Below are positions 28,168 through 42,400 of a DNA stretch of 64,000 nt, piece after piece. Both the position numbers and the translations under genes were made by a program. Source of the stretch: Lingula anatina (Eukaryota > Brachiopoda > Lingulata > Lingulida > Lingulidae); NCBI RefSeq assembly GCF_001039355.2, contig NW_019773859.1, positions 403,194 through 467,193 on the forward strand, given 5' to 3'. The notes under the pieces were generated by a model. The model saw only the letters and a list, made by a program, of their open reading frames with translations. It did not search any database and was not told the origin of the DNA. How positions within the stretch are numbered: position 1 is the first letter of the stretch; each line of letters opens with the position of its first letter.

Positions 28168-29304
28168 CGTTGAGACCTGAAAGAAGTGTGATTTTCACGA
28201 TTTGTCTTTTAAAATTGTTTTAATTCCAAAAAGAGTTCAAACAACTGAGTGTTACCAAAGAATGATTTGACAGATACAGTAACAGAGTTTCTCGGGGTAG
28301 TACACGTAGTATATTAGNTAAAAAAAATGTCAAATTAAATGTGCTTTTCTTCAACTCTTTAAATATTGACAATGATTTGAGACATGTAAATGCCAATAAC
28401 CATACTAATACTCTGTACTCTAGTGCTCTGTTTACTTAATAAGGAAAAATCTGGAAGATAGATGTGACCTACCTGAAGATGACAGCAGTAGCAACCAGGG
28501 ACGGTATCAGTTGTAGTTGCACTGTTTCCAAGAATGTTGCTAGAATACATGTATTCAGGAGCAAGACAAGGTCCTCCTCAAATGACTTGCGGACAAATGC
28601 CTTCACAGTATCAGTAGAGTGATGCTTTAAACTTGCTGTTAAAAACAAACATATATATTAGATTGACATATTGATGTGCCATTCTAACCCACGACTACCC
28701 CCAACCTCCGACATTTGGAAATTCTGCAAGTACGTACATTGGTAGCACTTCTAACCCAGCAAAGTAAAAAGGGTAATTTGAATAATTTGGTGTCAGTTAT
28801 TTCTTAATACCGCAGTTTGTGAATGCTGATGTTTATATTTCAATGCATATAACGAGTCTATAGTAATAGTGTAATAACAACAAAAGCTCACGTCTTACCA
28901 AGCACCAAAGGAATCAAAGCCCACAAATTCCATCTCAGAGCATAAATCAGTTTGGCACTGGTGTCTGTAGCCGTGTCATCTCTCAAAGGCTCCATTACTT
29001 GCATGAACAGTTGGACAGTACCTGCAAATGTTGCCACGCCAAGCACAAAAGGCAACATGCTTTTGATACGGACAAGCCACTTGGAAGGCATTTTCTCTGC
29101 GATGGCAGTTGACATTGGACTGCCATTTTTTTCTGCCTCAGGCTGTCCACTCATCGTTGAGACCTGAAAGAAGTGTGATTTTCACGATTTGTCTTTTAAA
29201 ATTGTTTTAATTCCAAAAAGAGTTCAAACAACTGAGTGTTACCAAAGAATGATTTGACAGATACAGTAACAGAGTTTTTCGGGGTAGTACACGTAGTATA
29301 TTAG
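27336..29304. repeat. Near-identical tandem duplication joined by one N
   Basis: 27336-28317 and 28319-29304 are almost the same, differing at about ten scattered bases plus a 4-base GTAC insertion. The single unknown base N at 28318 lies exactly at the junction. The roughly 1% difference and the N suggest two haplotypes placed side by side by the assembler, not a biological duplication. Confidence 0.9.
28473..29154 (-). CDS. Second copy of TMEM79-like exons 1-2 (partial; likely assembly duplicate)
   Basis: Exons 29154-28899 and 28635-28473 repeat the first two exons of the gene at 27112-28167 with a few substitutions (for example MSGQ for MSEQ and AGTVQ for AGSVQ). No third exon follows before the N at 28318. 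As assembled it cannot make a complete protein; it could equally be the true 5' half of the same gene, with the other copy redundant. Its upstream flank (29155 onward) is the only unique candidate promoter. Confidence 0.7.
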
Positions 29305-30428
29305 AAAAATGTTTTCGAAATATGTTCAACTGCATCTACCAGTACACCATGGTGCACAAGTTAGATCGTATTCCCGCCCTCTTGTTCCAGCTAACACAAC
29401 CACAGACAGCCACTCTCTGTCACAACGGTCACAACACTAATGAGGAATGGCTGGTATCCACAAGCCGTAGCTGTTGACGATGTACCACAATTTCAAGCGG
29501 TTTAACGGTCTAAAATGTTGAGACACGAGTGTGTCAGAGAATTCTTTCGATCTTCAAACCATAGCTTCGCGTCGTTAACTTTACTAGAAACCTCTCAAAA
29601 AGAATTTACCTTACTCCCACAATCTTAAACTAGTGGTAAGTTTTCCAGAAGTTGTGTTAGTCGCCAAGAAGCCCTAGGGTGACTTGCCGCGAAAATGTCA
29701 ACTTAGGACGCTGTCGTTTACTTCGCGGAAAACGTAAATATCGGGACAAATAAACCAATCGAACAAACGTATTCAGTCATGACGTCTCACAGAAAGTCCC
29801 GTGGGGTGGAAAGAAGGCGGTGCCCTTAAAAAGTCTGCATCATAAGAAAATGCTTAAGTGTAAACGGCTTGTGCATTATTATGTTTTAAAGGAATCATTT
29901 AAATAGTTAATGGCATATGGTTTTATTTACTGTCATTGAAAAATATATCAATATTGTGGTTCGCCGTGACCCAGATTTCTGTTTGATCACATGGGTACCC
30001 TTTTGTTGTCACTAACCCTAAACTTGTTATGCACTTATCGTGCCGCTCAACTTCCTACCTGGGTTATAACTTCCTCCTCCTCTGCGCACAAATAACCACT
30101 GAGCTCATCAAGGGACGAGAAGGGAAAAAACGCTGCAGAGAGGTCCACGCACGGATATGAGATAAGCGTAGCGGTATCGATAGTTATAAATTACACGAGA
30201 ATTTACACCTGTCGGTGTGGCCAAGACTTAATTCAGACAGATCCCATTCACTAAAATCGCAGGGTGCCAAACCGTCGAATCAATGTAAATGATTCGCTTG
30301 AGCTGTGTCACGTTCCACGCACGGTCAACATTCCTGTAGATCTTGGATTTTACCTCATTGGCCTGGGAAACGAAGAACAGGAATGGTCTATCAAGTTGAT
30401 GAACACTAAAACATACCTTTCACCTATC
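29305..30428. promoter_or_regulatory. Divergent intergenic region between TMEM79-like and STAP-like genes
   Basis: About 1.1 kb separates genes on opposite strands, so both promoters should lie here. The sequence is less AT-rich than its surroundings. I see no TATA box or distinctive site. The frame of the STAP-like gene is open upstream of the chosen ATG from about 30264, so part of this may be 5' UTR or extra N-terminal coding sequence. Confidence 0.4.
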
Positions 30429-33400
30429 ATGTCGTCAGTACGAGAGAAGTCTCGCCCGGACAAGTTTCATGAAGATTGGCTCGATCATAAGGGATCAAAA
30501 TCGGTAGGTTGGCCCGAAGTATTTTTGCTTTAGTGATATTGGATTTTGCATTATCTCGTCTCAACCTTAACTAAATTGACATTCATAGCGGCGTTTTCAT
30601 GATTCACAAAATGAAGTTGTTTAATGCCCAGTGCCCCCCACCCCCTCCAAACGGCGGCCACACCCTGCTGGTACTCATATAGAACGCTGTAACTTCTGTA
30701 CATGATTGAGTTGGTAGTGTTTAGTTTAAAAGTTTAAATGAACTAATTAAATGACTTAATTTAATTTAAATGACTTAATTTACTAGCTAGTACAGGGGCG
30801 TAACCAGACCTTTAAAAATTGTACGCACAGATTTTTAAAATACCCAGCATGTACAGCAAAATGTAGACTAACGCAACAGATGAAAGACAGCGTAATAACA
30901 GCATATGTACCACACATCGTAGCTTAATTTCCATTAATAATAAAATAATCATTTAAGTCGAAAATATTCTCGCGATTTAATAAAGTTTCAATATTTTTAT
31001 TTACCCAGAACGGTATATTCATTTAAAAGGAGACTAACTTCGCATCAGCAGACCCCCCCCCTCCCCTCTTCGAATAATGCTGGATTCTCCTCTGAGTTGA
31101 ACTTGCATATGGTTTCATCCAGCTTTCATGCGGGTGCATGGCTCCCAAAAACAACCAATTATATGACACAATAGAGCTCTGATACATCTAAGTTTACTTA
31201 TTTGTTTGTGGAAATTGCCCATGTCACCCTATTAGTTTGGAGGGCTAAGCTGGATCAAGTCCGTGTGAAATTCTTTGAATCTTTGCAGGAAAAATTCTTC
31301 CTTTGTTTCTCTAGCTCCTTATTAAACCTGGTGTCCAGATTTTAGCTAGTGCCCCCAGGTCTACGGGAGCTGCTCTTTGAAAGTAACACACAGGTAGATT
31401 TTACCAGATTTTATCACCAGCGAGAGTGCGTTCGTTACTCTCATGACTACAGGAGAGTTGAAGGCCACTTAACCCTCCAATTAAGAGGTAAAGGATGTTC
31501 CAGTTAGATGGACGATTAAGATAGGACTTGTACAGGTAACAGGCATTGTTTACCTCAGTTGAATAAAAGTATGCAAGATGGGGGGTCAGAACAATTGTGC
31601 GTATACAGAGGATTTGTACATACAGGTGACTTTAATTCGCAGAGGATTTTTGATATATATTCCGTGAAAAATACACTAAATTTATATAAAATAATATCAT
31701 GGTTGGCCAAAAAAATTGTACGCACAGTGCATCCGTGCGTATGCCTAGTTACGCCCATGTAGTATATGGAATGTAAAAGCTCACCATATACATGTACACG
31801 CTTGTTTTGTTTTTTTTTTCAGTGCACACATGTACATGTATGCATGCGCAAGACAATGTAAACCTGTTTTCTGAATTGTTATATAGCTTTTGTTTCTCTA
31901 ATCAGCTTCAGCTTATAAAAAAAAACTTTTTAACATGTTTACACTTTTATCTTTTATATATGAATGTTGATTTCAACCCACATTTGCACTTGGATTTGAT
32001 GTTTTATTCCATTTTTAATATTCATTAATGATTTAGTTCTAAATGACTGTTGGTTCATATTTAGAATGCCTTATGTTATGTCTTTCTGTTCATTTCAGAA
32101 AGAACAATTGAGATCAGGTACTTTTATTTGAGGGTTTTTTATAGTGTTCTCTCAGCAGATCTAATAGGGCTGCATCTCTCACCACAATTTAAGCAGTAGT
32201 AGACAGGCGAGCAAAGAGATTTGGCTTGTTTCTACTGTTATGTGTTAATGTATTTAGCATTTATTTTTGGGAAAATCATAAAGATATTGCCTTTATTTTT
32301 TGTGGTCGTACACTGTATAATTGTTTTTTCATCTTTAAAATTTTAAAATGATGAGGCTATTGATTACTACTGAAGTAGGTTTACACACTTTATCTGACTT
32401 GCCATAGCTCCCGATTATCTTCAATATTTAATTGCCATTTTTTTAACTGATGGTATTACAGTATAGCAAAACATTAATCATGTTTGAAGTTGCAATATTG
32501 ATTGGGATATTACTTGTTCAAACGTGATGGATTTAGGCCATGTGCTCATTGTCTTATCTTGCCAGCAAAATTGATTTTGTTCAGCACATATTTGATATTC
32601 TAGGGGGTTTATCGTTACTTTATGTGGTGAAACAAAATTAGTTAAAGAATCTTAATATTTACAGATTATTGATATTTTCATATCCAATAAAATATGAGTA
32701 AATGCTACACTGTAGCATGTTAAATTATTACAGAAAAATGTTTCTGTCTTTATTGCAGGATAGATAATTTAGTTGATGGAAAAAAAAAGAAGTTTGATAT
32801 CGTTTCATTTGGTCATCTAGGCCTATTTGTTTTTACTATTATATGTATAAGGCCAGGTTCTTCTTCAAAGAATGGCATTATTTTTCACTTTTGCAGCTGC
32901 ATGAAAACTGAATACATCTTAAAGTGAACCAGAAGTCCAAATTCAGAATGCACTATTTTCATGTTTCAGAATGCCTATTCTACTTTATGGGCTGTATTAA
33001 GGGGTGACGCTATCTATTTCTTCAAAAACGAAAGGACAGAAATCAGAGGAAATGTAAGTATATATGTTGTATTGATTGAATACTTTGATCAGTTCAGTTG
33101 TCTTGGAATCCATGTACATATTATCAGTTTAAGTAAACTTTTAGATTAAAAAATCTCAAATATTTAGCAAATTATTCAATTTAAATTATGATGCCTTGTG
33201 TTTGTAGCTGTTTGTCAAGGTACTTCTTCTTTACTGAATATGCAAAGGTGTACACTGTAAGTGGGTATAGAGAAAGAGATATATAAGCATTTGAACTAGG
33301 AGATTTGTCCAAAGCAGCACAAAATCTTATGTAGAAGCTCCAAACATGCTTTTTGTTAGGAATATGTAGATATGCTGTTCAACTATATTACAAGTTCAAT

Positions 33401-36400
33401 ATATTTTTTTCCTCAGTTACTTGGATCATTAAGACTTAATGAGCAGACAATAATTACAGCTGACAAGAAGAAGGACAAAAAATTTGAGTTGGAATCTTAC
33501 ACAAGAGATGGCATCAAGAAAAAGAATTTTTTCAAAGTAAGAATGATTGATATACCAAATTTGTTATATTCACTGGGCCATTGGAAATAGTTACTAGTAA
33601 ATGTTAACTTCATACTTTTAATTCAAAATGTGCTATGAATTTGATTGTTTGAAACTTGCATTTTAATTTGAAATTATAGATATATTTATGAATGCTTATT
33701 GATAGTCCAAAGGTTTATTGGTCTGAAAAAATCATAACATTTTCATCAGTTTTTCTAACAAAAGGATTGTTGGTCTGAAGGTTCTGTAGTGAACATTCTG
33801 ACCTCCAGACTATTGAACCTTTACTTTTTTTTCATTCACCCTTAGGAAAACTTGAGTAGAAAAACAATTTATGATGTTAACAAGTAAAGCCAACAAGGGC
33901 AATATGGTATTGTATCCATGGATTGAAATATTGGGTGTAATAATAGATTTGAACCTTATTGTGCACGGTTTAGGAGTTAGAAGATAATGAGTTAGCTGAT
34001 AAGAGATTGTATAGATTACAATCTGATATGTTGCTTATAAATTGGATATACCACACCAATACCATTAAGTTACCAGTATTACCAAACTTTTGTAGTGCTT
34101 GTGATATCTGTAAAATGGCCTCTTTGTTTATATCATATTTATTTACTTTGCCAAAGTTTTCTCCTTTGCAAATGATTAAAAATAAACTAAGATAAATATA
34201 CATGCATGATTGCTTGATTGGGTGCACATAAGCATAGGCACACACGCGTGTGCAAGTATATTTTCTATTTATGGAAAGGCAGACAGATGGATAGATATAA
34301 ATTATTAAGTCCATAGAAATCTTTGACTGGCCTTACCTCTGTTTCTGTAATAATGAGTTGTACATTTCATGTTATCAGTATGTTACTTTGGTAGAAAATA
34401 TTTGCATAAAGATTGCCTTGTTTATAAATCTATGCCATGGTATTAAAAAAAATTTAGTCAAACAATTTAGTACAAGTTGTGAAGTAGCCTGCCATGCTGG
34501 GGTTATGGTGGGCCTGACAGTAACTGTTACCTTTCATGTTCTATGCCACAGGGAAATCAGGGTTGTTTTTGTACCTCTCACCTGTATGATTAATGACTTA
34601 CTAAGACTGGAGGTGCTAGTGAAGGAGTGTCCCTTTTGAATGAAATCCCAAGAAAACCCCTTTGGAAAATATATTCAAAACAAGTTTGTTATATTAACCC
34701 CAAACTTTTTATATCATTTAAATGTTGTCTTCATTGTTTGTTAATGTTAATGAAAAAACTTACCTTGTAATTTTTTTAGTATTTATTTGAATTTGAACAC
34801 AACAGTGTTTATGGTGCTCTTTTAATGTATAATGTATGTAGAGATTATGTACTAATTTTTTGTCGTTACAGTGTAAAGATTCTACCTCAAGAGATCTGTG
34901 GAAAAGTTTCATCATTGGGATTTCTAAGGTAAGGATTATTATTATTGTTATTAAAAATTAAAATTATTATTATTTGAAATTCCACCTTGGATAAGTGTTG
35001 TTGTTACTGGTGATAAACACCTAATTTCAATTTGCTTATTTCGATGGCATTTTTGTTTAATAGTCTACCCGCATGCCCTGGGAAGTTTAGGATGACTGTG
35101 TGTCAAGTTATGTCAGGTGGCACTTACTGGCACACACTGTATGTATACTTACCCAGTAGGGTGGAATGGTGCAATTTATGTATTTGAAAGGATTCCTTTG
35201 TCAGTTATTCTTTATCATAATATTTATTCATTTATCATTCACTGTATCCTTTTTTACTTCCTGGTTCCGTTCCATGCAAGAGAAATTCCAAAACTGTCCA
35301 TTCTGCAGATTTTGAACCACTTCCTTGTCAAACAAAATTGTTTCAAAGGGGGATTCCCCTCTCTCCTTGCCTTCATTGCATACTATTTAGTAAGTCATAT
35401 TACTCTTTCTAAGAGTTAGACATCACTTCTGGCTCACTTTTTATTTCTAAAATGCTGATAAAAAAAGAAATCTTGAATGTATGTAATTGACCTTAGTATG
35501 TGTGTGTGTGTGTGGTGGGGGGGGGGGGGGGGGGGGGGAGGTAGAGAAGGTCCTTTTCCAAACTACTCCACCACATTTACTAATAGTTGATATTTTTTAT
35601 CGTGAGTTATGCCTAGAGGAAAATATGGGTTATACTTTTCAATATTATATTTGTGTCTCAGTTAGATTTGATTGTGACGGTTTGTTCTTTGTTCCAGAAT
35701 GCATTACTTAAAGCAATAATAACTCTTCGTATCGGCCAAAAAATGAATTTTCCTGGAGTTAACAACAATTTTCCCATACTTACCAATGGTTAATGAATCC
35801 ATTTTTACATTCAAAGTTAGTCCCTGGTTTTTTTCTAAAAAGTTTGGTTTTTTGTTAAAATCTCTTAAGAGATTTTAACAGAGTATAGACATCAGTGGAG
35901 GTCACGTGGACTAAAGACAAGTTCAGATATCAGAATAAAAGCTATAACTGCTGTTTTTGTGGTAAAACAGAATATATTATATTTCTATGAGTTATTCACA
36001 AGGTTTTTATTGTGAAATATAGATCTCATACGAAGAGTTATTATCCCTTTAATATTAACTTGTTCAGCAAACCTAGTTAAACAGACCTGTAGCCACCATT
36101 TCAAAGAGTGCAGGGGGGGGGGTCTTTTTCTGAAAAATGGGACCTTTTGTCATGAAACTTTCATTTACCTAGATTAAAGTTTACCCAAAGCAGACCCTTT
36201 TTCAAGAAAAAAAGTGTGGTTCCCCCCTCCCCCTGGCTATGGGCCTGTTTAAGAATTTGAATTAACTTAATTAAAGTATGCAATGTAATTAAATATCACA
36301 GCTGGTTCCCATGTTAAGTAATTGACTGCAAGTGGAAAGGGCTATACATGTAATTAACACACCTTTTTAGGACTTTTCATTATAGCCTTTATATCAAAAT

Positions 36401-39400
36401 ATGTTCGACATACCAGTATTTTGGATTTTTTAAGTGTCCCTGTAGGCTAAATTAGTTACCTTGGTAGTGAAATAGTGGAAATAGCAGGGACGGATCCAGA
36501 GATATTTTCTGACAGTCTTCCAAATTATCTTTGTTGTTCTATCCTCCATTTTTGACCGTCTTCCGACAGAAAACATTAGATGCCCGACAATGTAAACTTG
36601 AAAATCTGATCGTCTTCCGGAAGACCCAGAAGACGGCCTAAATCCGCCCCTGGAAATAGGATGCAGAGTTTAAGCATGAGTTATTTTCTATAGACCAAAA
36701 AATTAAAAGTAAGATATGGCAGAATCTGCGTCAGTCAGCATGACTCATATGCTAGCAGTGTCGTACTGTCAATAATCTTGTAACACTCCATGAGGCATGA
36801 GACCTTCCTGAGAAAAAAAACTATATTATTTTTAAAGGTCTCTTAGGGTGAAATTACAAATTATATGTAGGAATTTTCAGTAGGGTTAGCTATACAGTGG
36901 CTGGGGGATTGGAGAGGAGCACAAAGATAAATGGCATTACTAATTAATCTACCTGTGGGGTGGATGGCAATTAGCTGAAATTGGGAAACATTTACTGTAA
37001 ATTTTCATGGTTAACTTATGAATAATTTGTTGTGCTAATTTGTATACAGATTGATTAAGATACAGGTAATTGTTCTTTTGGGTGTGAAATGAAGATTTGT
37101 CTTGCATGCTTGTACCCCAATTCATGGAGGGAGTGGTAATTGTTCTAATTCAACATAGCTAGATATGGTCATTCTTTTTAGGACCTCGTTTCTTAACCTA
37201 AGTAAAAAGTATGTTTTCATGTACATACAGTTGTCTTGCTTGTAGACAATTGAACCCAAACATGTAAGTGACTGCACTATTCATTACTTAAGTGAGCTAC
37301 CTCCAGTGTGTACCTTCAGACTTCTGTTGAATGTAAGCATGAAAACAGGAAAATGTTCAGAAAAAATATGATGTACCTGAAAGTTGATTTTTCTAATCTG
37401 ATTTCTATATACAGCATCTTTTTTCATTTTCAAAGAAAGGATACATGTTTATTCATAGTTTAGCTTTCTAAAATTTTTGTGGAAATAGTGGTAATTTTAA
37501 AACAATGATTTCTGATGCCATTTAAGCCAAATGATTTATGAAAACATATAGGCACAATTTACAATGCCTTATTTTATGTTAAAGGTATATGCACAATTTT
37601 GCTGATCTTTGAGTATGCACTTAATATGCACTTAATATTGTCAAGGATAAGATATAGCTTGCTGGTCGGTGTTGACTTAGCCCCATGCCATATCTGTAGC
37701 TGTTTGCCAAAAGTTTTTAACAAGTTGTTTTTTAACAACCATGTGCCTTTTTGTTCCCCATCCCTTAACAATTGTGTTTATTTTATGATGTTACAGATAA
37801 CTGATACCAATTTTGATATCAGTTTACAAGTAATACCACTGTCTGGCTGAGTTTTGTGTTAGATTTAGATATGAATACATTGCATTTATCTTGAAAAAGA
37901 ATGGCAAAGGTAACATCTATTGTACTGGCAGCATATTGTGGATGGCTAAAATCCTTATTTGTACTTCTAGGACATGAAGCTATCAAATCTGAATTAACAT
38001 CATAAAGTAAATTAACTTAAGCTTCATTCACATGCAATGTCTATTTTCTAAATTCTATTTTCTATTCGCGGTATGTCTTATGATCACGGTCTGTGCCCTG
38101 AATATCCCGCGGCGTAATTACTGGCAGCGCGAGCCATTTACTGTAATTTACTATTAGTAACTGGCTCGCGCTGTCAGTAATTACGCGGCGGGATATTCAG
38201 GGCACAGACCGTGATCATAAGATAGCGCGAATAGAAAATAGAATTTAGAAAATAGACATTGCATGTGAACGAAGCCTTAAGTTCAGTATAGTGTGCAGGT
38301 AAAATGTTTGCCTGCCTTGTTTGTGGCTGCTTTGTGGTGTCCTACATTATAACACTAATAATGCTCATACAATGTAATTGTCCTTTCAGTTACATTTTAC
38401 TGTTTTCATTATGTTAGGAGACATTTTGATGGTGACAGGTGGTTGGCAGGTATGACTCACTGATACAGTTATTACTTTTTTTCTACAGTGCTGGTCATAA
38501 AAGCTGTGGGAAATCTCAATGGTTTTTGAGGAGATTTAAAAAATTTACACCATAATGTTTCCCTTACTTGAAATGATTAACTCATTTTGTAACTACTATC
38601 AGTTTGCATAAAATAAACCTATTTTTCAGGGCATCATGCCCCAAGATGTCCACCTTCTTCCCGGGCAAATCCACAAGGTGGAAGATGCTATACATTTTAT
38701 TCACCGCCAGCGGGCAACACCATCAGAGAGAGGACCCCCGCTTCCCCCACGTCCTCGGGCCACCTCTCTTGGAGGATTTTCCACTGGAAGTATGAGGTCT
38801 GAAGGTGGATCTGTTGGGTCAGGAGATAGAGCATCCATTTCTGCTGCTTCTCGTCATTCTGTTGAGTCCAATTATGACACAAGACTTCCAGATACAGTAA
38901 GTTTTGATGACATTTAATGACAATAAAAAATGAGCATAGCATCAGGATCTACTCTTATTATAGAAGATTTACTTAAAGGGATAATAACTGTTCGTTTTGG
39001 CCAAGAAATGAATTTTCATGGAGTAAACAATAATTTTCCCATACTTACCAATGTATGGAATGACATCCACGCAAAAAATCAGACTTGCAATTTAATAGCC
39101 AAATGACATTCTAACAGCCTACAAGAAATCTAACAGTGGTCAAAATAATCTAATAGCCAACTCATAAAATTTAACAGATCTACGTACCTAAATCTACGTA
39201 ATATGGATATTAAACAACATCTCTAAGGCTCCAGATGACGTCATCACTTTACGCCCCGTCCACGGATAGACCCGTGACAGCAGTGACCTCTAGCGTTAGA
39301 TGCTGACTTGGCTGTTTTGAAAAGTTGGCTGTAAGATTATGAGTTGGCTGTTAGATTTTTTAACGCTGTTAAATTTTATGAGTTGGCTATTAGATTTTTT

Positions 39401-42400
39401 AACACCGTTAAATTTTATGAGTTGGCTATTAGATTATTTTGACCGTTAGATTTCTTGTAGGCTGTTAGAATGTCATTTGGCTATTAAATTGCAAGTCTGA
39501 TTTTTTGCGTGGATGGCGTTCCATACCAATGGTTAATGAATCCTTTTCTACATTCAAAGTTAGTTCCTGTTTTTTTTTCTAAAAAGTTTGTTTTTTTTGT
39601 AATAATATCTGAAGAGATTATAACAGAGTATAACCATCTATGGAGGTAATGTGGTCCGATGACAAGTTCAGATATCAGAATAATAGCTTTAACTTCCATT
39701 TTTGTGGTAAAACAGAATATATTATATTTCTTTTAGTTGTTTCACAAATGTTTTTATTGTGAAATATAGATCTCATATGAAGAGTTATTATCCCTTTAAT
39801 TACTTATTTTGCTTACATAATTAAAAGTAAATTTGCATTTTGCAGAGGCACAAGTTTTTTATACAAGAGGAAATGAATGATGAAATACCAAGGTTAGTTC
39901 TAATTTTTTTTAGCTTATTTCTCCAATTTTACAATATTTAGAAGTCTTTAAAATAATGTTGTTGTTTACTCTCTCACAAGCTGGGAGATAAAAATGAAAT
40001 CTTGGAAATTCCATGTTTTAAGATTACTTATAAGAAGCATTATCTTGATGTTTTATTTAGATTTTTAGGATAGAAAAATGAAAATCTTGGAAATCCCATG
40101 TTTTAAGAATACTGAAGAAGCAAAATCTTGATGTTTTATATGATTTTTGATTGTTTTTAGTTGGTTCTTCCCAAATTGCTCAAGAGAAAAAGCTGAACAA
40201 CTGTTAGACTCTGGAAAAAGATATGGCAACTGCTTAATGAGGGAAAGTACTAGCCACAGACAGACAGGCAGTTATGTTATCAGTTATCGTAAAGACAAGG
40301 ACACTCATGAGTAAGTTGTAACAAAATGTCTTTCTGTTTCAATATTATTATATTTAATTAGAATGCAAGAAAAGAAGAAAATCAGGTGCAAATGACAAAT
40401 TTATATAAAAATGAATGTACATTTTTTAGCACTTTCATCTTAAATCAAAGTCATAAAACTGCATAAGTAATTCTTTATTTTGGTGGATTAAGGAAAACTT
40501 TACTGAAATGTATATGTCAACTTCTTTGAAAACTACTGGTTATTTTCTCCTCCAATAGTTTTGAAATTTGCCATTATGAAGTAGCCAGAGTTTCTGAGGG
40601 TTACTTAATTGTTTTAGAGAATGAGGTAAGAAGCTTGAGTGATACGCTTATGTACTTAAGTTTAATTTACAAACAATTGTTAAGCCCAGATACTAAATTT
40701 ATATAAAATGTCATGTAAATATTAAATGAAAAAATACAATAGTTTGTTACATTAATGTACTTGCATTGTAGGATGCCACACTGTGGTGATTCAGGAAAAA
40801 AATTTAGCAAGATTTAATGAGAGGAATCTACATGTACATTTACAATTTCAAAATCTAGAATTGTCAGTTAATGCTGAAAATAATTCTCATTTGCAGCCCC
40901 AGAAAACTTCACAGTGCCTTAGTGATGTCATGACTTACTTCACCACGATATGTGGGCGGTCAGCTGTTGCAATGAAGACAAATGACTGGGCAATTCTTGG
41001 AGCTAAATACCCAGATTATGTTACAAGGATGCCTCGTAAGTTTACTACACTTGAATCCTTTGGATGCTGATAAATAAAATTTAGCATACGGCTGTTTCAA
41101 TTTTGTATTATTTGTAAAATGGGAAGGAAAATACATGTAAAGTATGTATTTTTTAATCTTGAAGCATCATGGAAGACTAAACTTTTTTAAACTTTATTAT
41201 ATGGATTTGACATAATATAAGTAAAACAGACTGAAAAAATGTTTACAACTTGATATTTTTTAATAAAAAAACATTCTTCATGATGATATTGTTAATTTGT
41301 TAGAGCAGGAGAGTACATGCTTATGTAGAAATAGCTTGCTAAATATATTGTACAGTGTAGATTTGAAAGTATATTGTATCTTTTTCCTCATGTATATTAT
41401 GTATGTTATCATTTTAATTTATTTTCCTAGGACTGTTGCCCACTGATAAAGAAAATGGTGAAACATTGTATCCTCCACCAGGTGAAACCTTCTTGTTTTC
41501 ATTTATGATAATTTGATTGACAAATGAAAGACTGTAATAGTACCCAGTACAGACAAAAAGTTAAATCCTTTCAACATTTTGTATGATAAATTAATTTTAC
41601 AATATAGATATTTATTTAAAGAAATTGCTATAAGATACCAGTCAGTGATTGTTGAATTTCTTGGTAAAGAAATAGTGTATAGTAATAAAGTGTTACAATT
41701 TTATTACGTTTACCAGGTGGCTCTGCTGGAAGCAGTGTCAGGACAAGCCGCTCCAGCACTGGGAGTGAAAGTGTTTCTTCATATCAGAAAAACTGGGACA
41801 ATTTGGCAAATAGAACATCTCAAGATAGTGGAAGTTACTACAATTTAAATGAATGTAAATTACATTATGCCATTATACTAGTTTTGTCATAAGTTGTTTG
41901 AAAAGTTGGTGAAATGAAGCAGTCGCAAGACTAGAAGCACAGATGCTTTATACAGTAATAGTGATGGCATCTCTACATTCACTGTAACAAAATTATATTT
42001 TATGCAGAGTGATTGTAAGATGTGTTATTTTTACATTGGCACACCTTTCATCTTTCAGTCTTTCCCCCATTTGGTGGAAATAATGACAGAGAAGATTATG
42101 TTAATGAATCAGAAATTGAAGGTAAATATTTTCGACTGTGAAATTTGCTGAGCATTTGAGCTACTATCACTCATGTAGAAGTTACGCAAAATTCATTTGT
42201 AGTTTCTAATTATAATTATCTTTTGCTGAATCTTTTCTCTTGATGCTATTTTCTTTCTACAAATTAACAACTAAGTTAATGTAGTAATGTACAGATAACA
42301 ATTTTGCTTGATTTACCTACAGAAGTTCATAGACCTCTATCTTGTGTAGAAGATGAGTATATTAACCCTCCATCCTCAGGTTTGTAATGCACTGATGCTT

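Noticed and set aside
40783-40896. Open frame upstream of the STAP-like exon at 40897
   Set aside because: It is intron read-through before the TTTGCAG acceptor.
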